A stretch of 64,000 nt of DNA from Arthrobacter sp. SLBN-112. Lineage in GTDB: Bacteria > Actinomycetota > Actinomycetes > Actinomycetales > Micrococcaceae. The position numbers and the translations under genes were made by a program. The stretch's first letter is position 1. Each line of letters opens with the position of its first letter. The notes under the pieces were generated by a model that worked only from the letters and a program-made list of their open reading frames with translations, was not told where the DNA came from and did not search any database. The stretch lies in the NCBI RefSeq assembly GCF_006715225.1, contig NZ_VFMU01000001.1, forward strand, positions 248,001 to 312,000, in the 5' to 3' direction. Positions 1-7,844 of this stretch are shown in pieces.

Positions 1-750
1 CGGTTCACGTCCCTGGTTCCCACCCAGCTGCAGCGGCTCCTGGACGATCCGTCGCCGGACACGCTCGCCGTCCTCCGCCGTTTCAACGCCATCCTGCTGG
101 GCGGCGCCCCCGCTCCGCCGGCCCTTCTGGCAGCTGCCCGGGACGCCGGGGTCCGGGTGGTCACCACCTACGGTTCGGCCGAAACCTCCGGCGGCTGCGT
201 GTACGACGGCTACCCCTTGGAGGGCGTCTCGGTCCGGGTGGCCGAGGACGGCCGGATCCTGCTGGGCGGGGACACGGTGGCGGCCGGCTACATCGAGGCG
301 CCGGACGAGGAAACCGGAACCTTTTTCGAGGAGGACGGCGTGCGGTGGTACCGCACCAGTGACCTGGGCGCCATTGACGACGACGGCCGCCTCACTGTGC
401 TGGGCCGGGCGGACGACGTCATCATCACCGGCGGCGTGAAGGTATCCGCGGGGCACGTCCAGGAGCAGTTGGAAAAGTCCGACGCCGTCGCCTCGGCTTT
501 CGTGGCTGGGGTACCGTCCGCGGAATGGGGCCAGGCCGTGGCGGCCTACGTGGCCCTCGCCCCCGAAGCCGCTGCCCGGCACCATGCCGGGGACCCCGCC
601 GTCGTGCTCCAGCAGCAGTGGCAGCAGCAACTGGGGGTCCTGGCACCCAAGACCGTCCTCACCGCATCGGCCCTGCCGATGCTGCCCAACGGCAAACCTG
701 ACCGGCTCGCCATGACCGCCGAGCTCAGCGCCCTGCACGGGGGAACGTAG
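1..750 (+). CDS. menE: o-succinylbenzoate-CoA ligase (MenE), 3' part
   Basis: Adenylate-forming enzyme that would activate o-succinylbenzoate with CoA in menaquinone synthesis. The reading frame is open from base 1, so the 5' end lies outside the window; about 249 codons remain. Visible are the A5-like segment VTTYGSAETSGG near 53-64, the hinge and C-terminal domain (YRTSDLG, then GRADDVIITGG) and the C-terminal catalytic lysine in PNGKPDRL. The match to ANL-family enzymes is clear; the MenE assignment rests on menA lying 76 bases downstream. Any other acyl-CoA ligase would look similar in this fragment. Confidence 0.85.
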   Translation, partial: RFTSLVPTQLQRLLDDPSPDTLAVLRRFNAILLGGAPAPPALLAAARDAGVRVVTTYGSAETSGGCVYDGYPLEGVSVRVAEDGRILLGGDTVAAGYIEAPDEETGTFFEEDGVRWYRTSDLGAIDDDGRLTVLGRADDVIITGGVKVSAGHVQEQLEKSDAVASAFVAGVPSAEWGQAVAAYVALAPEAAARHHAGDPAVVLQQQWQQQLGVLAPKTVLTASALPMLPNGKPDRLAMTAELSALHGGT

Positions 751-826
751 AGTTGGACCTGCACCACCGCGGCGGGTGCGCACGTTCCGTCCTGCCGTCT
801 TACCGAAACAACACGAGGTACTAACC

Positions 827-1708
827 GTGGCCACAGCCGCCCAATGGATCCAAGGCGCCCGACTCCGGACGCTCCCGGCAGCGATCGCGCCGGTGCTGAT
901 CGGCACTGCCGCCGCCTACGAAATGGACTCGTTCCTCCTGCCCAACGCCATCCTCGCGGCGCTGGTAGCCCTCCTGCTCCAGGTGGGCGTGAACTTTGCC
1001 AACGACTATTCGGACGGCATCCGCGGGACCGATGATGACCGCGTGGGTCCGCTGCGGCTGGTGGGCTCCGGCGCCGCCAAGCCTGAACACGTCAAATGGG
1101 CGGCGTTCGGAACCTTCGCCCTGGCCATGGTGTTCGGCCTGGTCCTGGTGTTCCTCACCCAGGCGTGGTGGCTGATCCTGGTGGGGCTCGGCTGTGTCAT
1201 GGCTGCCTGGGGCTACACCGGCGGCAAGAACCCCTACGGCTACATGGGCCTGGGCGATCTCTTCGTCTTCGTGTTCTTCGGCCTGGTGGCCACCCTCGGC
1301 ACCACCTACACCCAGGCCGGCCACATCAGCCTCTCCGCGGTCATTGGCGCCATCGGCACCGGCCTGATCGCCACGGCGCTGCTCATGGCCAACAATGTCC
1401 GGGACATTCCCACGGACATGCAGGCCGGGAAGAAGACCCTGGCCGTGCGGCTGGGTGACAAGCATGCGCGTGAAAGCTACGTCCTGATGCTCGCCGTCGC
1501 CATCCTTCTGGTGGTGATCCTGGCGCCGGGCCGGCCCTGGATCCTGATCGTGCTGCTGCTCATTCCGGCCTGCCTGATGCCGGCCTGGCTGATGATCAAC
1601 GGGCGGAAGCGCAAGAGCCTGATTCCGGTCCTGAAGCAGACCGGCCTGATCAACCTGGGCTACAGCGTGCTGTTCTCACTGGGGCTGATCCTCAGCCACG
1701 GGTTCTAG
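827..1708 (+). CDS. menA: 1,4-dihydroxy-2-naphthoate polyprenyltransferase (MenA)
   Basis: Integral membrane UbiA-family prenyltransferase that attaches the isoprenoid chain to DHNA to give demethylmenaquinone. The first Asp-rich motif is seen in NFANDYSDGIRG and the second in NNVRDIPTDMQAGKKTLAVRLG, with about eight hydrophobic helices. An open frame runs back to 776, but GTG 827 is chosen because it gives the family-typical N-terminus (ATAAQWIQGARLRTLP) and has a GAGG about 9 nt upstream. Length is then 293 aa, normal for MenA. Its TAG shares the CTAG tetranucleotide with the stop of the convergent gene. Confidence 0.93.
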   Translation: MATAAQWIQGARLRTLPAAIAPVLIGTAAAYEMDSFLLPNAILAALVALLLQVGVNFANDYSDGIRGTDDDRVGPLRLVGSGAAKPEHVKWAAFGTFALAMVFGLVLVFLTQAWWLILVGLGCVMAAWGYTGGKNPYGYMGLGDLFVFVFFGLVATLGTTYTQAGHISLSAVIGAIGTGLIATALLMANNVRDIPTDMQAGKKTLAVRLGDKHARESYVLMLAVAILLVVILAPGRPWILIVLLLIPACLMPAWLMINGRKRKSLIPVLKQTGLINLGYSVLFSLGLILSHGF

Positions 1709-2016
1709 CCCTTGTGGTCGCTGCCTTTGGCGTTGTTGATGGTGATGTCCGGATTGGCGTCAAGCAGGGCGTCCTCGGCGTTGGCGTCCTGGACCTCGCC
1801 GGCGGAACGCAGCGGCTTGGCCTTCCCGGAGAAGCGATGCTGCAGGGCTGCTGCGGCGGCGTCGCGCTGCTTCTGAAAGAAGAGGTAGCTGATGGCAAAG
1901 GCAATGAGCGCGGCGCAGACGACGGACATCAGCACCCCCACCTGCAGAAGCGCAAACAGGGCAAACAGGGGCACGAAGATCGCCAGCCGGATCAGGGAAT
2001 ATTTCAAAAAGGCCAC
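1705..2016 (-). CDS. DUF4229 small membrane protein
   Basis: 103-residue protein with two N-terminal transmembrane helices (about residues 8-24 and 28-47) followed by a charged, Asp/Asn-rich cytoplasmic tail. The pattern matches the actinobacterial DUF4229 family, whose function is unknown. The start is GTG at 2016; no Shine-Dalgarno is visible but a TAAACT box lies 6 nt before it, suggesting a leaderless transcript. It is convergent with menA and shares the CTAG at the stops. The family call rests on topology and position and is fairly confident. Confidence 0.8.
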   Translation of the reverse strand: MAFLKYSLIRLAIFVPLFALFALLQVGVLMSVVCAALIAFAISYLFFQKQRDAAAAALQHRFSGKAKPLRSAGEVQDANAEDALLDANPDITINNAKGSDHKG

Positions 2017-2022
2017 TATTCA

Positions 2023-2028
2023 AGTTTA
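2023..2028 (-). promoter_or_regulatory. Putative -10 box for a leaderless mRNA
   Basis: On the minus strand TAAACT is followed by TGAATA and then the GTG start of the DUF4229 gene. The 6 nt gap would place transcription initiation at or next to the start codon. No convincing -35 was identified. Confidence 0.4.
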
Positions 2029-2064
2029 GCCGCCTCCGCCAGCGGCCCCTGCGCGTCCTGACGA

Positions 2065-2070
2065 TAGACT
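2065..2070 (+). promoter_or_regulatory. Putative -10 box for a leaderless mRNA
   Basis: TAGACT followed by seven bases (TAATGGC) and the ATG at 2078. There is no Shine-Dalgarno, so the transcript probably begins at the A of the start codon. The box is divergent from the one at 2023-2028 and the two promoters share a 61-base intergenic region. Confidence 0.45.
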
Positions 2071-2077
2071 TAATGGC

Positions 2078-2467
2078 ATGCTCTTCCGTGTGGCTTTGGC
2101 CGTCGCAGTCCTCGTCATCTTCGTGTATGGCCTGGTGGACGTGATTCGCACTGAGGGCCGACTGACCCGTGGAATTTCGAAACCGGCCTGGATCATCGTA
2201 CAGATCGTCCTGCCCGTCCTGGGTGCCATTCTGTGGCTCGTGATCGGCAGGCCGCGCGGCACGGCGCAGCCGCGCCCCAGCTACCCGCATCCCACTGCCC
2301 CGGACGATGATCCGGATTTCCTCCGCAACCTTGAGGCCCGCCGGCGCAACCAGGCCGAGGCGGAGCGCCTGAAGAAGCTCCGGGATGAGCTGGAGGCGAA
2401 AGCCAAGGAGGACGGCGGCAACGGCCAGCGCGGTACCGATGAACACGATGCCGACGGACTGAAATAA
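2078..2467 (+). CDS. PLDc_N-domain small membrane protein
   Basis: 129-residue protein. The first 65 residues carry two transmembrane helices with the pattern of the phospholipase D N-terminal (PLDc_N) domain: a first helix (LVIFVYGLVDVI), a polar loop ending in KPAW, and a second helix (LPVLGAILWLVIGRPRG). There is no HKD catalytic motif, so it is not a phospholipase. The tail is a charged, Glu/Lys/Arg-rich segment predicted to be helical or coiled-coil. Such proteins are common in actinobacteria and have no assigned role. The next gene starts 6 bases after the stop, so the two are probably co-transcribed. Confidence 0.75.
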   Translation: MLFRVALAVAVLVIFVYGLVDVIRTEGRLTRGISKPAWIIVQIVLPVLGAILWLVIGRPRGTAQPRPSYPHPTAPDDDPDFLRNLEARRRNQAEAERLKKLRDELEAKAKEDGGNGQRGTDEHDADGLK

Positions 2468-2472
2468 GCCCC

Positions 2473-3036
2473 ATGGCGTTCCAACCCGGCGGAGATGAGG
2501 GGCGCCTGCCGGCTCCCCCACCAAGGCCCGGCCTGTCCTACTCCGCGCCGCCGCCCATCCCCGTCACTCCCCTGGTGCCCCCGGTTGTCCGGACGGCCCG
2601 CACACTTTGGGTTCTCAGCTTCGCCGCTGGGCTGGCCGTCCTGCTGGGATCGTTCGTGGCCCGTGACTCCAACCTGCAGCGGCTCCGTGGCGTGGTGGCG
2701 GACATGGCGTCAGGCAGCGACGCCGAGTCGGTGGGTACTGCGGCGGAAATCGTGTTTTGGGGCAGCATCGGTGCGCTGTTGCTGGTGACCGTGCTTGAAG
2801 CAGCTTTCCTGGGCGCGGCCCTGGGCCGCCGGAAGTGGGCCCGCTGGGTCCTGCTGCTGCTGCTGGCCGCCCACGTTCCCGTCCTGCTCCTGGCATCGGC
2901 CTTCCTGGTCCCCAGCGGCGCCGAGGGCAGCTACGTGGTGATGGCGTGGGGCGCCGGCCTGCTCCTTGCGGCCGCCGGGATCGTCCTTCTGTTCCTGCCG
3001 GCTGCCGGAGCCTGGCTGAAACGGAACCCTGCCTAA
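2473..3036 (+). CDS. Hypothetical four-helix membrane protein
   Basis: 187-residue protein with a proline-rich cytoplasmic N-terminus (about residues 1-38, rich in APPP and PVPP) followed by four hydrophobic helices near 45-63, 95-118, 122-143 and 155-177. The extracytoplasmic loop after helix 1 contains DSNLQRLRG. No catalytic or ligand-binding motif is visible and the family is not recognised. It begins 6 bases after the PLDc_N gene and probably belongs to the same transcript. It converges with the dynamin-like gene that ends at 3087. Confidence 0.7.
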   Translation: MAFQPGGDEGRLPAPPPRPGLSYSAPPPIPVTPLVPPVVRTARTLWVLSFAAGLAVLLGSFVARDSNLQRLRGVVADMASGSDAESVGTAAEIVFWGSIGALLLVTVLEAAFLGAALGRRKWARWVLLLLLAAHVPVLLLASAFLVPSGAEGSYVVMAWGAGLLLAAAGIVLLFLPAAGAWLKRNPA

Positions 3037-3086
3037 AACGGAACCTTGCCGGAAGCGTGAGCCCAGCAGGGTAGGGACTCCGCTCC

Positions 3087-4580
3087 CTACGCTGACCGGG
3101 CCTGGCTGTCCCTGCCCGCCAAATCCGCCAGGACACCCTCGCAGCTGCGGATCACTACCCGGCAGGCTTCAAGTGCGGATCTGGGAGTGAGCGGGCTTTC
3201 AGCAACCCTGCGCCAACGTGCCAGGCAGCGCCGCGCCTCGGCGGCCAGCAGATGAGGGCTGGAGTCTCCCGCCAGGCCCAGCCGCAGATCCGGAGCCGTG
3301 CCGTGACCGCCGATGAGCCGTTCAGCTTCCGCCGCCAGTTCCGGGGCAAGGTCCACCCCAGTGGTCCGGAGGGCTGCCAGCAGCCGGAGCTCACGGAACT
3401 CATGCGCGTTTGCCTGGAGCCGCTCCAGGGACGCCGCCAACCGTTCCGATCCCTCGCAGGGGCGGCTGTCCAGGAGGTTCCCCACCGCAACCAGTGCAGT
3501 CCTGGCCTTGAGCGCCTCGGCCCGCGCCTGGAACTGCCGGTCCAGTACGTCCAGCAGAGGATCCAGGCCGCTGCGGCGGGCCAGTTCATGGGCCAGCGGC
3601 GTTGGTTCCGGGTATCCGTTGCGGATGAGGACTACGGCCAGCCGGATACCGAAAAGCCCGTAGCGCGCCAGCAGTGAGGAGCGTGCTTCTTCCGTCAGTC
3701 CCTCAGGTTCCTCGGATCGGCGGAACCTGTCGGCCGAAAGCATCATCCGTTCCCGCGCGGCCCGGTCCAGGGTGGCCAGCAGTTGAAGGGCCTCGAAGTC
3801 CGGCTGGCGAAGGGTGCGGGCGCTTTGGGCGAGCAGTCCGGCGACGGGGACAACGCCCAATGCCAACTTCCGGAGGTTGGGGTCCCGGCTGTACCTTTCC
3901 GCGATGGTGCCGGCGGACAGCAGGGAGTCGATGCGGCCGGCCCCCACCTCGTCCGCCCGGGACAATACCGCGAGGGCGTTGACGGTACCCGAGCGGCCCG
4001 TTCCGGTGTCCTGGAAGGATTCCAGGAACCGGAGGTCGGACGCATGCAGGTGGCGCATCAGGTAGATGACCGCATCAGCTTCCGACGCCGAATCCTCCGG
4101 GGTCAGGAACCTCAAGGACCGCGCTGACACGTCCTGGGAGAGGGAGGCGATGCCAGGGGTGTCAATCAGCGTCATGGCCTGCAGGGCCGGCACGGGCCAT
4201 TCGACGTCCAGCCGTTCCACGTCTTCTGCCTGGACGCCGTCAAGGACGAAGACCAGGCGCCCGTCCACGCGCTTCAACGGCAGGTTCCGGGGCTCCCCGG
4301 TGATGGGGTGAAGGGTGATGCGGGGACTGTGTCCGTGCCGGTACCACGTGACGATCCGGGTGCATTCGCCGGTGTCAGTGGGTGCGATTTCCTCACCGAT
4401 GATGGCGTTGAGGAGCGTTGACTTCCCTGCCTTCACCATGCCGGCAACGGCAATCCTCAAGGGCTCCGCCAGGCGCCGCGCATAGCCGCGCAGCGCGGCG
4501 GCGGCCTGCGGGTCGTCGGCGTAAACCTCCAGCGCTTCCCGGATCAACGCAGCTGCCCCCGCGGTAGTGGACGGCGTCAT
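3087..4580 (-). CDS. Dynamin-like GTPase (second of a pair, IniC-like)
   Basis: 497-residue GTPase of the bacterial dynamin superfamily, expected to act at the membrane. The P-loop GMVKAGKS (about 47-54), G3 DTPGIAS and G4 LSRADEVG are present. The remainder is helical and Arg/Glu-rich. No long hydrophobic paddle is visible, unlike the partner. ATG 4580 overlaps the TGA of the upstream GTPase (ATGA), implying translational coupling and a heteromeric pair as in mycobacterial IniA/IniC. A longer open frame extends to 5273 but lies inside the upstream gene and is low-complexity shadow sequence. Specific function is inferred. Confidence 0.87.
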   Translation of the reverse strand: MTPSTTAGAAALIREALEVYADDPQAAAALRGYARRLAEPLRIAVAGMVKAGKSTLLNAIIGEEIAPTDTGECTRIVTWYRHGHSPRITLHPITGEPRNLPLKRVDGRLVFVLDGVQAEDVERLDVEWPVPALQAMTLIDTPGIASLSQDVSARSLRFLTPEDSASEADAVIYLMRHLHASDLRFLESFQDTGTGRSGTVNALAVLSRADEVGAGRIDSLLSAGTIAERYSRDPNLRKLALGVVPVAGLLAQSARTLRQPDFEALQLLATLDRAARERMMLSADRFRRSEEPEGLTEEARSSLLARYGLFGIRLAVVLIRNGYPEPTPLAHELARRSGLDPLLDVLDRQFQARAEALKARTALVAVGNLLDSRPCEGSERLAASLERLQANAHEFRELRLLAALRTTGVDLAPELAAEAERLIGGHGTAPDLRLGLAGDSSPHLLAAEARRCLARWRRVAESPLTPRSALEACRVVIRSCEGVLADLAGRDSQARSA

Positions 4581-6481
4581 CCAACCTCCGCCCCACTGCG
4601 GGTCCCGGCGGCAAGCACCTCTGCGGCCGCGGCCTTCGCGGCGCGGTGCAGCGCATCCACCTTTTTGAGTTCGGCCCTGATGTCCCGGATGCGTCCTTCC
4701 TTCTCCTGGGCATACGATGTGGCAGCCTTCTGGGCCGCGGCCACGGAATCCGACAACGACCTGTGGTACTCGTCCGCGATCTCGGTGAAGTGGTCGCGGA
4801 TGGTCCGCTGAACCAGGCGCAGCCTGTCCTTCAGCTGCTTTCCCACCTGGAACGTCACGTCGTCGAGCTGGCGCCTGACCAGCGCTTTCGCCTCGCCCTG
4901 GCGCCGCTTGAGCCGTGTTTCCTTGTCCTCGCGGTAGGCTTTGCGCCCCAGCAGCAGCCCGGCGCCCACCGAGAGCGGATTGATCAGGGCCATCCCGAAA
5001 ATTCCCGTCAGGAGGCCAAACATCAGGACGCCGCCATAGGACCCGCGCATGCCGATCAGGACTTTCTGGACCGGGTTCACGCGCCCCGGATCCAGTCCCG
5101 GCATCTGGTCCACCGGGTCCAGCGCGTCCCCTGAGTCGGCCACGTGCAATACGGGCAGCGATACTTCGTCGGCGGCGAAGTGTTCGGCCACCTGTGTGGC
5201 CAGCCATTGCGACCGCTCGCTGGTCCAGACGAAGGTGTCGGAGACGGCGGCGGCGACGCACTCTTCGAGCCACTGGGAGAACTGCGGCCAGACCGGTCCG
5301 GGATCGCCCTGGTCTATGGCCGTCTCGGCCTCCCGCTGGATCCGGCGCAGGCGGTCCCGGAGGTCGTACTCCATGTCGGCAATGAGGTCGTTGATGCCGT
5401 CGCTGAGGGTCAACTGCCAGCGGGCGGACCGTTTCCGCATGTCGTCCGCCTCTGTCTTGGCCCGCTCAAGGTCCGCAAGCATCTGCGGCGTACCGGCAGG
5501 GTTTTCCAGGGCCTCAAGCTCGGACTGCAGGGACAGCCGCAGGTTGTCCGTCACGGACAACAGGTCCTGGCTGACGGACCGGCGCTGGATGCGCTGTGCC
5601 TTGCCCACCACATCGTTGCGAAGGTGGGCCACCAGGGCGGGGAAGCCCGATTCTGCGTTGAGCTCGCTGTCCTGGAGCCGTGAGGCCTCAAGGCGGAGGT
5701 CCGCGGACAACGGGAACAGCGGAATCTCCGGCGCCACCTGGTCCAGGTGTGTCCTGTCCAGCTCCTCCACCCGGCGCCATTCCGGGTAGAGGTCCGTCTT
5801 GGAGAGGACGGCTGCAACGCTGGGGGTGATCCGCATGGCCTGGCGCAGGAACCGCAGTTCCGGCTCCGTGTATTCCTGGGAGGCGTCCGATACCAGCAGC
5901 ATGGCGTCGGCGGTGGGCAGGGCGGTAAGGGTGGTGAGGGTATGGGTGGAGCCCATGCCGCCCACGCCCGGGGAATCAATGATGCTGAGGCCCCCGGTGA
6001 GGATCCGCCGGGGCAGGCAGACCTCCGCGGCCATGAGTTTCCTGCTGTTGCCCGGGTTGCCCTGCTCCGAGACGAGCGCCGGAAGATCTGCCAGGTCGAC
6101 GGGCCGGCGCTCAACGCTGTTGTCCCCGCCGTCACCCGCAGCCTCGCCGGCAGGTTGTTCCGCCGCGGGGACCAGCACCGCGGCTGAGGCCGGATCCCCG
6201 TAGCGGACGATGGTGGGCACGGAGGTGGCAATGTCGTCGTCCACCGGGCACACGGGTGCGTTCACCAGGGCATTGATGAGCTTGCTTTTCCCCTGCTTGA
6301 ACTCCCCCACCACAATGACCCGGATGCTGGGGTCCTGCAGGCGGGCCATGGCCTGGGCCAGCCTCCTGCGCAGGTCCGCACGCTCTCCGGCGCCCACCAG
6401 TTGCAGGCCCTCCTCAACGAGCCTCACCAGCTGGCCGGCCGTTGTTGGCCCCGGTGCCCTTGCCGGTCCTGCTTCTGCCAC
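4577..6481 (-). CDS. Dynamin-like GTPase with membrane-insertion hairpin (IniA-like)
   Basis: 634-residue bacterial dynamin-like protein. P-loop GEFKQGKS is at about 59-66, G3 DSPGVGG follows the LSIID strand, and G4 is LSKTDLY. The C-terminal half has long helical stalk segments and a hydrophobic hairpin (YGGVLMFGLLTGIFGMALI, then VGAGLLLG) likely to be the lipid-inserting paddle. GTG 6481 is chosen because AAGGGG lies 6-7 nt upstream; the frame continues to 7165 only as shadow of the neighbouring repeat gene. It resembles mycobacterial IniA, a membrane-fission GTPase induced by cell-wall drugs. It is coupled to the downstream GTPase by ATGA. Confidence 0.88.
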   Translation of the reverse strand: MAEAGPARAPGPTTAGQLVRLVEEGLQLVGAGERADLRRRLAQAMARLQDPSIRVIVVGEFKQGKSKLINALVNAPVCPVDDDIATSVPTIVRYGDPASAAVLVPAAEQPAGEAAGDGGDNSVERRPVDLADLPALVSEQGNPGNSRKLMAAEVCLPRRILTGGLSIIDSPGVGGMGSTHTLTTLTALPTADAMLLVSDASQEYTEPELRFLRQAMRITPSVAAVLSKTDLYPEWRRVEELDRTHLDQVAPEIPLFPLSADLRLEASRLQDSELNAESGFPALVAHLRNDVVGKAQRIQRRSVSQDLLSVTDNLRLSLQSELEALENPAGTPQMLADLERAKTEADDMRKRSARWQLTLSDGINDLIADMEYDLRDRLRRIQREAETAIDQGDPGPVWPQFSQWLEECVAAAVSDTFVWTSERSQWLATQVAEHFAADEVSLPVLHVADSGDALDPVDQMPGLDPGRVNPVQKVLIGMRGSYGGVLMFGLLTGIFGMALINPLSVGAGLLLGRKAYREDKETRLKRRQGEAKALVRRQLDDVTFQVGKQLKDRLRLVQRTIRDHFTEIADEYHRSLSDSVAAAQKAATSYAQEKEGRIRDIRAELKKVDALHRAAKAAAAEVLAAGTRSGAEVG

Positions 6482-6523
6482 AGCGGTCCCCTTTTTCTGT
6501 GCGCTGTCGGTACTACGGGAACA

Positions 6524-6555
6524 GCCCGGCAGGAGGTATGTGCCTCCTGCCGGGC
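6524..6555 (-). promoter_or_regulatory. 13-bp hairpin between the IniB-like and dynamin genes
   Basis: Perfect inverted repeat GCCCGGCAGGAGG / CCTCCTGCCGGGC with a 6-nt loop, in the 112-base gap after the IniB-like stop. There is no U-tract on either strand. It could be a partial terminator or an mRNA-processing site that lowers dynamin expression relative to the IniB-like protein. Confidence 0.55.
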
Positions 6556-6593
6556 GGTTTACGTCCCGGACGTAGCGTGTTGGAACCAGCGTG

Positions 6594-7679
6594 TTACAGC
6601 ACGGTGGAGTCGTCAACCACCGAATCGTCGATGGTGGTGTCGTTATCGAGGTCAATATCGGTGTGGCTGGAGTTGTCCTCCGTGAAGTCGAGCTGGTTGT
6701 CCGCGACCACCACGCTGTCCTCCACATTGCTCGTGGCCGAGTTGTCCTGGAAGGAGTCTTCCACGTCGACGTCGACATCCACCGCTGTGGCAGTGGAGTT
6801 GTCCTGGTTGAAGGAGTCCTCCACCGCCGTCGTGGTGGAGCTGTCCTGGTTGAAGGAGTCCTCCACCTCCACAGTGTTCTGGGTGGAGTTGTCCGAGTTG
6901 TCGTTGAACGAGTCGCGGACATCGAGGTCCGTGTCAGTGCTGACGGAGTGGTCCGACTGGTCCGAGTTGTCGTTGAAGGAGTCGTCCAGGTCCAGGTCCG
7001 TGTTGAAGGAGTCGGCGATGTCCGTCTCCTCGTTGCCGATGTTGACGTCTCCGCCGGCCCGGATGGAATTGTCCGTGGACTCGTCGGTGGAACGGTCGGT
7101 GTTGTAGGAATCCCTGATGTTGTTCGAGTCCTGGAGATCGGCGTCGTCGCCGGCGGCCACGGCATGGTCCCCGGCTGCCACCACGGCGTCGTTGTCGAAC
7201 CACTGCTCCACGTCTCCGTCCGCCCAGATGTTTTGGCTGACCGACTGGTCCGTGACGGTGTCCCGGTCGTCCACCATGGTGGTGCTGGTGGTATAGGAGA
7301 AGTGGTTTACCACGTGGTGCAGTTGCTGTACCGCGTGGGCGTGGTCGTCCTGGTCGTAATTCCTGCCGCCATGTGCGGCACCCTGGCTTCCGCTGTGGAC
7401 AGCTGATGCACCCACGGCATGGCCCGCCGAGGCGCCTGCTCCCGCCCACGCGTTGCTGACGCCGGTGTTGTATTCGCGCTCGAACGACGGGGCGTTGACG
7501 CTGATGGGTGCATAGTCGAGGACCACAGGCATTGCAGCGTCAACGTCAGCCAGGCACACGTTCCCCAGGCCGTGTTCGGATAACGCCCTCTCCGGGTCAT
7601 CCAGGAAGGCCTGGAAAGCCTTGCGGTTGCCAAAGAGGTGCATCAGGAATTGAACAAGGTCGTTTGCGAGTGTTGGCAT
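6594..7679 (-). CDS. IniB N-terminal-domain protein with acidic DSFN repeats
   Basis: 361 residues. Residues 1-60 (LANDLVQFLMHLFGNRKAFQ, then a DPERALSEHGL segment) match the IniB N-terminal pattern of a short helix pair with 'FL.DP..AL...GL'. Residues 75-105 are Ala/Gly/His-rich. Residues 180-361 are extremely acidic, dominated by Asp, Ser, Asn, Thr and Val, with DSFN-type repeats near 223, 233, 256, 274, 288 and 308. There is no signal peptide or membrane helix. ATG 7679 is preferred over 7694 because GAGGA lies 8 nt upstream. Its place upstream of two dynamin genes mirrors iniBAC. Function is unknown; the repeats could form a beta-solenoid, a scaffold or a disordered brush. Confidence 0.8.
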   Translation of the reverse strand: MPTLANDLVQFLMHLFGNRKAFQAFLDDPERALSEHGLGNVCLADVDAAMPVVLDYAPISVNAPSFEREYNTGVSNAWAGAGASAGHAVGASAVHSGSQGAAHGGRNYDQDDHAHAVQQLHHVVNHFSYTTSTTMVDDRDTVTDQSVSQNIWADGDVEQWFDNDAVVAAGDHAVAAGDDADLQDSNNIRDSYNTDRSTDESTDNSIRAGGDVNIGNEETDIADSFNTDLDLDDSFNDNSDQSDHSVSTDTDLDVRDSFNDNSDNSTQNTVEVEDSFNQDSSTTTAVEDSFNQDNSTATAVDVDVDVEDSFQDNSATSNVEDSVVVADNQLDFTEDNSSHTDIDLDNDTTIDDSVVDDSTVL

Positions 7680-7844
7680 ATGCGTGGTCCTCACATCTTC
7701 GTTGAGTTACGGATCATCCGGCGGAACGTGTCCGGCTGCTTCAAACCTAGGTTCGCTGCCGGAGACAGGGCATCGGGCGCATTCCCCCTACCGGTTGGAT
7801 CCGGCCCGGGGCGCTCCCGCCTCCGCTGCTAGGGGCATTAGGGA

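Noticed and set aside
3087..5273. Longer open frame for the second dynamin gene (to 5273)
   Set aside because: The extension lies inside the upstream GTPase and is Arg/Gly-rich shadow; ATG 4580 overlaps the upstream stop as in coupled genes.
4577..7165. Longer open frame for the first dynamin gene (to 7165)
   Set aside because: The extra 228 codons are Thr/Pro/Arg low-complexity sequence in another frame of the IniB-like repeat gene; the GTG at 6481 has a good Shine-Dalgarno.
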